IMG/VR virus record: IMGVR_UViG_3300042863_000489
Span: 1-33,892 of that record
From: a virus
Strand: one strand, 5' to 3'
Length of the DNA: 33,892 nucleotides
This document shows positions 17,901-27,200 of the stretch, in pieces. A program made the position numbers and the translations under genes. How positions within the stretch are numbered: the stretch's first letter is position 1; each line of letters begins with the position of its first letter. A model generated the notes under the pieces. The model was not told where the DNA came from. It did not search any database and worked only from the letters and a program-made list of their open reading frames with translations.

Positions 17901-20562
17901 CAGGAATGAGTGAAACTAAATCCATAACAGCCTGAGGGTCATCAGGAGAAACAATTGCCATATAAATTGGTGGAACATCTGAAGTATCTGGAGTTAATTC
18001 TTTTCCTGCTTCAGCAGCAGCAATAAGAGCAGAAGCTCGTACTGGCTTAACTCTTGCCCATGAACCATCTTCTTGCATAACAAAACCTTTAGCAACAACT
18101 CTATTCTTTGAGCCGTACCAAATTGATTTACCGTCTGAATACTTTGTACGAACTTGGCCAGTAAAGGGGTCTGTAAATGTTTTTAAAACCTTACCTACTT
18201 GACCATTAGGGCCAGTCTTAGAACTATCGTAAGAACCTGAAGGTGGATTTTTAGGGTCATTAGGTCCTATAGAACCGTCTTCGTAAAGTTTGAATCCCTT
18301 AGGAACAACTGTTCCCCTCTGTCCAAACCAAGTTTCTCCGTAAGCACCTCTATACTCTGTAGTTTCTTTTCCAGAAGCATCTTTAAACCTCTGTACAGCA
18401 GTGCCAAATTCTCCCTTGTCGTTAATTGCATCAGTAGACTCGCCAGGATAGATTGTTGCTCCTCCAATAGAGAATCCTGTAGAAGGTACGTATACGTACT
18501 TAGGTTCAGGTGCCTTGCGTTCAGTCGTATCTGGCTCTCCGCCAGAAGCTGGGTCATCACTTGGAGCTTTTCCAGTTCCTTTTGAACCAGGTGCTTTTCC
18601 TGTTCCACTACTTGGAGCACCACCAGAGGATGGATTACTTGGAGTACCAGGAGAAGATGGGCTACTAGGGGTACCACCAGAGGATGGATTACTTGGGGGG
18701 TTACCAGAAGATGGACTACTTGGATTTGTTGAAGAAGGTTTTGGAGCAAACCCTGCTGCTGGCTGTTGTAGCCAACTTTCAGGGTTCTTTCCAGGAGATG
18801 GAGTTAACTCGCTGGATGGTTTTGCACCTTCCACATCTCCTGGTTTAACTCCGCGTAAATCTGGACGATACCAAATTGCATTTGGATAAAGTGTTTCTCC
18901 GTTAGGAGCCTTAGATGACTTTTCTAGAAATGAACGAAGCGATGGGTCGTTGTAAGCATTAGGACTCTTGCTGTCCATTATCTGCTGAATAAGAGCAGAG
19001 CGTTCTGTAGGAGCAGCACCAGTATTTAATTTAGCTGTTCTAGCATCAGTAGCCCATGGAGAGAAGTCAGCAAGGATTGTATTTACTTGATTACTTCTCA
19101 ACTGAGGAAGTTTTCCAGGAGTGTTAGCAACAGGGCTGTCAATAGGTGTGCGAGGCTGTCCTAAAATATTACGAGTAATTTCTTTTGTAGAAGATGCTGA
19201 TTGAATTTGAGGCAGAGGTACAAAAGTATCTGCAGGTTCTGTTGTGTTTCCTGGAACATCTACAAATGCTCCGTTATCAAGTTTAATTTTTAATGTTTGT
19301 GTATCTGAGTTTGCAGATTCAACTGTTCCTGAGTATTTAGCGTTTCCACCAATAACTACACGGCCACCAGCTTTAGCAAACTCGCCATTCTTATTACGAA
19401 CCTGACCACGAGCCTTAGATGAACGCTCTTCTGGTGTGTAGTTTCCATCTTGGTCTGTAATAGTAGACTTTAAAGTTACAGAGTCTCCCTTTTCAGGAAC
19501 AGCTGCGGTAATTGAACTTCCTGAGTAATCTTCAAAACTTACATAGTTATCAGTGTTATCAAACAAGACTGCATCAATAAGTCCCCAGTCGACACCACTT
19601 ACTTGGTCAACAAAAAGTTGAGCCTCTTCAGGAGCTAGTTGGGAGATTGATACTGGTTCAAATGGGTTAGAGTCAAACATTCCGCAAAGAATGATTGATG
19701 TTTGAACATCTACAGGTACATGCATTTTCATAGTTCTGTCATACGGGTCGTCTAGTGAACGATCATATGTTTCAAAATCGTGATTTACATTTCCTAAGTC
19801 TTCCCACATACCGTCATCCCAAACAAAACAAGCACCATCTGGAATTACTTTATAAATACGGTCAACTTTTCCAGAGTCCAAACGGATTCGGATATAAAAC
19901 TGAGGAGCACTCTCTATAGGAAGTGTTTCTGATTCTATAAACGCATCGAACTCAATTCGACCAGGGCTTTCGTAGCCGCCCATGATGTGGTTGTAGGAGG
20001 CAGTAATTGAATTTGACTGAGCCTTCTTATTTTCACGGTCAACAATTGCTGATGCCCAACGCTCTGCGGCATCTCCACCCCAAAGTGCCCAAGCAATACG
20101 ACCATTTGATGGGTAGTTAGGTTCCCCTGGCTCGTAGCCCTTACCCTTTTTATCTACCTGATGGCGTGGAAAGTATTTAGCAATGTGGCGAACCTTGCGG
20201 ATTCCAATTTGTCCACCTTTAGCAAGAGTGCGAGCAGTATTTAAACCAACAGGTGTTCCGCCACGTTTTTCTTTTTTGCGCCACTCTAAAGCACGCTTTG
20301 CTTCTGCCTGAACTGCTTTTGGAATTGTATAAAGACGGTCATTATTTGAAAAAACCTTGACGTCTAAGTCTGTTGTAGCCGCTACTGCTAATTCGAAAGG
20401 TATGGAGTCTGGTGCTTTTTGGTCGCCAGAGGGAGTGAAAGAGGCAACTAGAACCTCTGAACTACCTACGGAAGAAACTAATTTTCTTTTCTCGTTGACA
20501 ACTACCGCTAATTCCCCTGCGGAAAATAAGACTTCATCGCCACTACGACCAATAAATAGCAT
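14953..20562 (-). CDS. Giant head-maturation protein with embedded S78-like prohead protease
   Basis: 1869 residues, ATG at 20562. Modules in order: a basic phage domain at about 80-180 (EKRGGTPVGLNTAR...NGRIAWALWGGDAAERWA); a beta region to 350; an NGEFAKAGG segment near 392; a Pro-Ser-Gly linker about 605-680; two related ~30-residue units near 735-765 and 805-835 (WFGQRGTVVPKGF and WYGSKNRVVAKGF); a domain about 945-1045 (ADRNKGNAEELRQYW...MGPRAKGYC). The S78-like protease spans about 1085-1235, with LPFLWQ, His1131 in GEGHSGS and Ser1179 in IRGVSADL as likely catalytic residues. Then come the actinophage GHIAAW...PGFPIAR block (1290-1440), a DUF6582-like piece (1545-1597) and a helical C-terminus. 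It precedes the capsid gene, as proteases usually do. The fusion of all these modules is unusual. Confidence 0.8.
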   Translation of the reverse strand: MLFIGRSGDEVLFSAGELAVVVNEKRKLVSSVGSSEVLVASFTPSGDQKAPDSIPFELAVAATTDLDVKVFSNNDRLYTIPKAVQAEAKRALEWRKKEKRGGTPVGLNTARTLAKGGQIGIRKVRHIAKYFPRHQVDKKGKGYEPGEPNYPSNGRIAWALWGGDAAERWASAIVDRENKKAQSNSITASYNHIMGGYESPGRIEFDAFIESETLPIESAPQFYIRIRLDSGKVDRIYKVIPDGACFVWDDGMWEDLGNVNHDFETYDRSLDDPYDRTMKMHVPVDVQTSIILCGMFDSNPFEPVSISQLAPEEAQLFVDQVSGVDWGLIDAVLFDNTDNYVSFEDYSGSSITAAVPEKGDSVTLKSTITDQDGNYTPEERSSKARGQVRNKNGEFAKAGGRVVIGGNAKYSGTVESANSDTQTLKIKLDNGAFVDVPGNTTEPADTFVPLPQIQSASSTKEITRNILGQPRTPIDSPVANTPGKLPQLRSNQVNTILADFSPWATDARTAKLNTGAAPTERSALIQQIMDSKSPNAYNDPSLRSFLEKSSKAPNGETLYPNAIWYRPDLRGVKPGDVEGAKPSSELTPSPGKNPESWLQQPAAGFAPKPSSTNPSSPSSGNPPSNPSSGGTPSSPSSPGTPSNPSSGGAPSSGTGKAPGSKGTGKAPSDDPASGGEPDTTERKAPEPKYVYVPSTGFSIGGATIYPGESTDAINDKGEFGTAVQRFKDASGKETTEYRGAYGETWFGQRGTVVPKGFKLYEDGSIGPNDPKNPPSGSYDSSKTGPNGQVGKVLKTFTDPFTGQVRTKYSDGKSIWYGSKNRVVAKGFVMQEDGSWARVKPVRASALIAAAEAGKELTPDTSDVPPIYMAIVSPDDPQAVMDLVSLIPASTNSTSPMTFIRKPGKWEKNEQVLNDLNSPTPPPVVVLDDETLATVLEQVDSIKPMTSSGYDESDMRIVAAMIAAGGADRNKGNAEELRQYWLTGKGAAKIRWGTGGDWTRCVRQLSKYMGPRAKGYCALRHKEATGLWTGDKEHKQLFGKKGKARNAFSSDFVVSSEAMIASATIRARAEDARIRVFGEEPVSENQGASFFIPLVIPEGTESGDGRKFDAGAITIRDLPLPFLWQIKTGEGHSGSVVVGIITKMERVENGIGNAYGHFDTGEYGKEAERLVRGGFIRGVSADLDMFEAKEHENAAKDDADGKVGAGKMKITKARVMAVTLVPKPAYQECKVELVDEMGLEQEEEVIQDGVYVEGVNPLDASALIACGMVAGAIPVTPPKEWFNNPGLKKPTALTVTDDGKVFGHIAAWHVDHIGMAFGTRPPRSKSNYAFFHTGVVRTEEGVDMPVGQLTLAGGHAGLEASAQEAVRHYDDTASAVADVHAGEDAYGIWVSGALRPGTSPEQIRSLRASAPSGDWRPIKGALELVAVCQVNVPGFPIARARVASGQVMALVAAGASVLAQLKHDPLAELHSRIDKLEAPLVAAAGDARTRMQAMTAAIKAEELSNKVKAARNEDSAYMLQMLDDSDAELAVITRKERMKLAESKKALPDGSFPIRNANDLRNAIQAYGRSKPGKRGVVRRHIAKMARQLDKKELIPASWKEASDSESMVASLRERIAIVESVVASTENKSTFGTKIYQEEKGVFKPKAGPLDEEIVILNGGDTEEAFAIEISEKDLEGLTDEELDLLKKEVKSKQKAEEKSGTYTPKTQPRDTKGKFRQVLARLKVNLGDSGSDEALKKIKEAENLDNAGDYAGAANAAGDLLGVIDRLDTGALNAESLENVRLSAGQLGSVIANLPFAFGQDAQKIRFSDIPPALQDLMDKMITRVEAKIGKKDANIATKDLKGFMSGSDYYSQSEISSQMSKLLRLLT

Positions 20563-20571
20563 TTTTACGCT

Positions 20572-20871
20572 TTACTCCGTCTCTTTAGGCGCAGACTCGT
20601 ACTCGGCAACCAATTCGATAGGAACAGCATAGTTTTCCATGTCTGCTGAATCGTATACAGGTATGAAGGCGGGGTCTACGTAGAAACTAATTGTCCCATC
20701 TAAATCAAACTCCCAATCGTCTTCTGGAGTGATTTCTTTCCACTGACCTTTGTCACGATAAAACAATCCATCAGCAGAGTCGTAAAAAATAGTGATTGCT
20801 TGGTCGATATCAGGGTTGCAAACACAAATCAAGTCCTGAGGTCTTTCGGGTTTATTTGGACTAAATGCCAT
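20572..20871 (-). CDS. Small acidic head-module protein, unknown
   Basis: 99 residues, ATG at 20871 with GAGGAGAAG upstream, two bases after the previous stop. I do not recognise a family. It is acidic and beta-rich, with no signal peptide or membrane segment. The stretch DGLFYRDKGQWKEI loosely resembles DGACFVWDDGMWEDL near residue 242 of the neighbouring 1869-residue protein, so the two may share a small beta domain. It lies between two giant structural genes and is probably co-expressed with them. Confidence 0.6.
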   Translation of the reverse strand: MAFSPNKPERPQDLICVCNPDIDQAITIFYDSADGLFYRDKGQWKEITPEDDWEFDLDGTISFYVDPAFIPVYDSADMENYAVPIELVAEYESAPKETE

Positions 20872-20873
20872 TT

Positions 20874-21284
20874 TTACTTCTCCTCTGTCTTATTGTCATT
20901 GCTTGGGGACTCGGGGAAGGTAGGCTCGTGAAGTTTAAACTCCCAGCCAGTGACTCCATTAGAAAATGCTGATAAATATGTCTTTGCATAATCAACAGCT
21001 TCTTCCCAAGAATCATATATATCATCTTCCGCATCTGCATCAATAAACATCATATTATAAATAATAAAATTAAGAACTTCGCCTGGTGATACAGATTTTT
21101 TATTTTCAGTTACTGCTTTAATACGTGCCCCGATTGCTGCACTCATCGGAATTATAGACTCCTCATTCATCCCGTCGGCATAGGCAATTCCATACTTGCT
21201 ACCATCCGTAATCACAATAAATGCAGGTGTCTCGTTACGACCATCTAGATGTGTATCAGAGTATAACTTATAATATGTTTTCAT
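20874..21284 (-). CDS. Small acidic protein in the head module, unknown
   Basis: 136 residues, ATG at 21284, with AGGAG ten bases upstream. I recognise no family. The N-terminus (MKTYYKLYSDTHLDGRNETPAFIVITDG) reads here as two beta strands around a loop, then helices follow, including the acidic DADAEDDIYDSWEEAVDYAK. The C-terminal ~15 residues are charged and probably disordered. No transmembrane segment is visible. It is flanked by the two giant genes and likely made with them. Confidence 0.6.
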   Translation of the reverse strand: MKTYYKLYSDTHLDGRNETPAFIVITDGSKYGIAYADGMNEESIIPMSAAIGARIKAVTENKKSVSPGEVLNFIIYNMMFIDADAEDDIYDSWEEAVDYAKTYLSAFSNGVTGWEFKLHEPTFPESPSNDNKTEEK

Positions 21285-21299
21285 TTATCTATATCTCCT

Positions 21300-24200
21300 T
21301 TATCGGAAAGTTAACAAAGTATCAACGAATTTTTCAGGGTTTTTAAGAATGTAATCTGCTCTTGCAATAAGATATTCGTTTGCTCTAGCGTCTCTAAACT
21401 TCATAGCCTCTGCACGCTCTCGCATACGAGTAGCAAACTCGACCACCTTAGCAACTGCAGCAGGTTTCTGCTCGCCATTTGCAATTTGATCTGGCGTATA
21501 TCCTTGGTTAATAAACTGCTTAGCAAGTCTTCCTACCTGATTAAAGTTTCCATAATTACCCAGAACCACCTTGTTTGGGTCTAGGTGTAACGGATTATTT
21601 ATGTTCTTCTCTGGCTCACCGAATGCGCCGTTAAACATTGCAAGTCCATTATCAATAGGTACAAGTCTTGCTTTTCCTGTCGCAGGATCATTTCCCCACA
21701 TAAAGTTTCCTCCATGTCGGTCCGTGTTTCCGATAATTGCATTGGCAACTAGGAAGTGGAGCAACTCTTCACGATGTGCAGCACTAACTTGGTCTAGACT
21801 ATATACAGCAGATTTATTATGGACTTCAATGTTTACAAGACCAAAGAATCCTGCATCAGCATATTGCATAACGCCAACTCCTCCAATATCTGGAGTAAGG
21901 TTGTCAGGATTGATTACAGCAACTGCAGGCTGAGCAAACCCTAAATCTCTATAAAGTTCCGCAACCATTTCTTCAGCTTTAATTCCATTTCCTTTGAAAT
22001 CTCCTCTATTGCCGTCATTATCGTATTTAATAACGATTCTTTCGCCTGTAAGAGCATTTCTTAGTAAAAATACAGTGTTAAGGTTGTTTGCTGCGCTAAG
22101 TTTCTTTTCAAACTTCCAGTTACCGTAGCCATTTAGTAAGTCTTTATATCCAAGACCTTCAAACTCTCTAGCAATATCTGCTAAATGGTTCGCCATATCA
22201 TCGTTTGGTACTTCGCGGGAAGGTACTTTTGGAAGGTCTCCAACGGCATCAAAACGTTTCTTAAGGTCTTTCAATCTGTCTATAACTACAGCATCTGCTG
22301 GTACAGGGTTAGGTCTATCAATTGAAGCAAGAATTGCATCAATATCTCCACGACCCCTAACTATGGCAGCTCTAAAGTTAGGGTTGTAGACATCTGGATT
22401 TACAAGTAAGTCGTTATAAGCATTCATAAGAGAGTCAACTCTTCTTCTGCCATTATAGTCAAGTCTTTTTGCTAACTCTAACTCCATATTATTACCAAAG
22501 AACTCGGGATGCATCTCTCTAAGGTCTGCAATTTTATTATTAAAATCTTCTCCGCCATCACGGATAGGAAGCTTGTCTACTCTCTTTTGTAGAGCAGCAA
22601 TTTTCTGAGCCTCCTCAAACCAGCCAAGGACTACTGCATAACGATAGGCCACACCAAGATCGCTATTAAATCTTGCATTTTGACGACGGTCTACTCCTCC
22701 TAGTGCATCAGCACCATTACCAACTGCTAAACGTAGCTCGATAGACCTTCTTAGTCTTTGTTGCTGATCTGGTGTTAAGTCTTTTCGAGCATCTCCAGGC
22801 AACTCTTTATCTCGGAGAGCGACAGCTAGGTCCATAGCGCGAGCTTTTGCTTCTTTGAGTTGAATTGCTTTTACTGCAGGAAGTGGAGGTACATCTGGTG
22901 TATCAACAGTTAATACAGGTTGCTCTACTGGATCTGGGAAACCTCCATAAGCTCGAAGAACTTTTTCTCCATCATTAGAGTCAGCAACTTCTCCAATAAA
23001 CTGTCCAATAACTCCTTGAACTTCACCTAAGGATATGTTTTTGGCGATAACTGCATTGAGGTCGCCATTCTCATTAAATACAGCAGCCTCATACATATCA
23101 TCAATTTTTACTACACTAATTTTAAATTTGTTACCTTTTTGGTCCTCAACCTCTGCTTTATAAATAGGCTTAGGCATGCCTGGAGCAACGGGTGCGGCAG
23201 GCTTACCTTCAGGAGTATCTAAAAGTCTTCCTTGTTCTGGAGCAGGAGGTACTGGACGCTCTCCTCTTACATCTTCTGGGAATAAGTTAGCATCACGATC
23301 ACCAGATTGTGGAGGACTTGCAGGAGCAGGATTTGCTGGAGCATTAGGAATCATAGCCCCACCTCTGAATCTAGGGTCTAAGACTAAGTCGTCGTAGTTA
23401 CCCTCATATAACTCTAGGTATCCAGCTTTAACATCACGACCAGCGTTGCCTAGAACCCAGTCAAGGTTACCGCCTTCAAACTGAACTAATAACTTATTAG
23501 CCTGAACTTTTCCAGCACGTACTTGGCCTCCAGCTTTTTTACCTTCTCTAACTTGTGCACCAATACGATTCTTTACAACTCCACGTCCCCATTCAGGGTG
23601 TTTTGGATGTATAACAACATCTCCTGGCTTAATTGGGACACCATTTTTATCTTTAAATAATCCTTCTTCTTCTTTCTGTCTTGCTACAGGTCTTCCTGTT
23701 TTTGCTCTAACTTGCTCAGAGAGAGGGGCACGCTCAATTAATCCACGCTTTCCTCCGCGAGGCGCTGCCTTTACGGGTGGAATTGTCTCTGCTTGGTCTT
23801 CAATACCAAGACGACGAACATTGCGAAGTGGAGAATCCATTACAAAGAATCGATCTTCTTCTTGGTTATTGTAAACATTGAAGACTCTAAACTCTATACG
23901 TCCTAAATCTGCTGGTTTCATTTCAAGAATTTGTTCGTAGCGATCATAGAATGCATTGTACAAAAAGTCACCAACCTGAAGGTCTTTTGCTTCGGTTGGT
24001 AGAAGAACTCCAGCATTTGCTATTACATACTCGTTATTCTTGATAACGGCTATATCGGCTTCACTAAGGTCTTTAGGCTTAGTTTCAGGAGCAGGAGGTG
24101 GTGTAGTGCTCTTTGCCATTTCCATCTTATCCAAGGTAAAGACCTTGAATACTCCATCAGGACCGTCTTCTATAGCACGAAGATTTACATTGCCGTTCTT

Positions 24201-27200
24201 TGGATTAGTCCAGATACTCTGTGGAGTGACAACTCTGTTCTTTCCATTGTAAGAGAAAGCAATTTTCTGACCCTTATCAATTGCAGATTGAATCTCTTCT
24301 TGAAGGTTAGGACTGTTTACATCAACAGCAACAACAGATTCTGCTTGTGAAGATGGTGCAGAAATATCCTTCTCTTCTTGATCAACAAAATTAAATGGCT
24401 TTTGTTCTCTCTCTTCAAGAACTTTTAATCCTTCTTCACGAGGGAGCTCATTGAGTGCCTCCATAGCAGTCTTGCCATACATGCGCTTCATATCGGCTTC
24501 GGCAACAGCCTGAGCATCACCGCGATCCATATCTTCTTCTGCTTGATACTTGTCTGCTAGTGCCTCTTCTTGATCTAAGAACTCTTTTACATACTCTCTC
24601 TTAAATTTGGCAATTAGTTCTTTGTTGTCAGTCGTATCTAAGCCCTTAGGTGTTGGCGCATCGATATCCATACTGACATTTGCTCTATCCCAACCTTCGA
24701 ACCAATCTTTCATCAATTGATTTCTCTCTGCAGAAGATTTACCTTCCATCAGATTTACAAGGTCTGGGTCAGCCGCTGCATTGCGCTCCTTTCCTTTAGC
24801 AAATGCATTTTTGCCAATTTCTTTAGGATCAGACGGAAGTGTTCCTGAGTCCAAACCGTTTAGTGCTTCATCCATATCTTTGGCATACTTATCAAACTGA
24901 GCGTCACTCTCCCAATCGATTCCACCATCCATATCAATACGAGCAACAACAGGGTCTCCTGGCTCCCAATTATCTGGGATTACCTCAATGTTTTCAGCTT
25001 TAGCACCAAATGCTCCTCTATTAATTACAAAGTTAAGACCGTTAGCCTTATACCCATCTCTCTCGTTCTTATTAATCTCTGCAACAAGGTTATCTAAGAC
25101 AGGCTTTTCAATCAAAGGATTTTCTGGTGTCGCATCCTTTGGTGGGTCAACAATAGTTTGTTCTGTAGAGTCACCAGAAGGAGCGTCTCCTGCCTGTGCA
25201 AGAATCTTTTCATTCTTACCAAACTCTGACCAGCGTGCTTTTTGTTGAGGGCTAGGTAGGTCCACTGCAAATGAGTTAACCCAATCAACAAGTGCGTCAG
25301 CATAGGCAGGTGTGTGATTATCTGGGTTAGCAAAGAAGTCAGCAAGTTCTTGCTGGGACATTGAATCAAATGAAGCAATCTGCTCATCGGAGTATCCGTA
25401 TTGTTTTGCAATCTCTGCTACACGCGCACGAGCAGCAGAAGAGTATTCTGCTCTTTGGTTTTCTAGGTCTGCCTTTAAATCGTCCCAGTTATCATAAGAT
25501 TTATCTGGAGTAAGCTCATTGCGGTCTCTAACAGTAATCTTTCCATCTTTATCAACTGTTGCTTCAAAAGTGTTGTTTCCATAAACGTTATAGAAGTTAT
25601 CTGGATCAGCGTCTAGTCCCCTTCTCCGATACTCAGCGCCCCAACCTTCAGGAATAGTGCGTCCCAGATCGTCAACGCCGTCTTCGGCATCTTTCTTAAG
25701 CTTTGCTACACGCTCATCAACTGCGTCTCTTTCTGCCTTCTTCTCTGCCATCAAACGCTCGTAAGCATTCATAGGCTTCGGTTCGGCAGGGGTGTCTAGA
25801 GGAAGTTCCGCCTGTGGGTCTGCTTCCTTACCAAACTTCATTGGTGGGTCCATGATCATGCCAGGGTCATCTTTACCTTCAAGAGAACGTGCGTAATCGG
25901 CTTCGAGTCGTCGGACTTCTAGGCGAGTAAGGCCAAGGTCTTCTGCAACCTTGTCCAATGAGTCACCTGTTGCAATGCGACGTTCATAAATTTCTTTACC
26001 TAGTGACTTGTCATCTTTATCTGGACCAAAGTTCATTGGAGGGTCCATGATCATGCCAGAATCATTTTCTTCTAAACGAGTCATTAACTTATCTACAACG
26101 TCTGCAGCTTCAGCAGAGTTCTTGCCGTTAGGGAAGATGCCTTCTCCTGGACTTTCTAAGCCGTCCATTATTTCATAGGCAGTACCAAGAGATGAAAGAG
26201 CAGATTTTGTATCTCCTGCTTCAAGATACTCTTTTGCTTCCTTGAGGTGGCGTTGTGCTTCAGAGATACCCATAGCTCTGTCTTCAGTAGTGCCTTCTTC
26301 ATCCATGTGCTTATCTAAGAAATCTAATGCCTTATTTACATCTTTAGCATCTTGATCACTTGGCTTAACAAATTGACCTTCAGGTAGAAACTTCGCGGGT
26401 TCAAATCTCTCGCCTCTAGGGTCCTTTGGAGGGTCCATAATGATTTCATCTACAGATTTTTTATCTTTATCTGGACCAAAGTTCATTGGAGGGTCCATAA
26501 TCATTTCATTATTCTGACCAGCAAAACCTTCATCAGAAATTTTCTTGATAAATTCATTTGTATCTACACCTTGAAGTTGTAGCGCATCACGCACTGCTTC
26601 TCCTGGAATGTTAGCAACAAACTCTTCGCCATCTTCATCTTGAAGTGAGATGTTTGCATATCCTGGTGTTGCAGAATCTGGTTCGATTGAACGGCGAAGC
26701 TCTGCTTCTAGGCTCTGCTTATCAATTGACTGAGCAAGGAATACTGGGTTATCACTAAAGCCTTCTGGAAGAACTGCATCAGGTGTATCAGCAGTTACTT
26801 CACGCCAAGAAGAAAAAGGAGATGGGTCAAGAGTGCTATAGCCCTCTGGCATATCGATTGATTCGTTCTCTGGAAGATAAGGAGTATGGTCCCCTGTCTC
26901 TATAAACTGTCTCATCTCCGCGTCTGATAAACCTTCAAGAACTGGAGGAAGGTCCATCTCTGCTTCACTAAACTTTGGTACTTCAGTTGCTGGGACCTCA
27001 TCTGGGTTCATAGCAACAGTGCGTTCAAATGATTCTGCAACATCTGGCTTTGATTGGTCAAGGCGTGCTATGCCCTTACGGTTATCCTTAAGAGCGTTCT
27101 CGTTGTTGTTGCTGCCTAAACCTTTGTCATAAATACGTGCGAGTTCTAGAGCAGCATCTTCTCCTGCTTCATCAAGTGCGTTATAAAGTGCTTGTACAGG

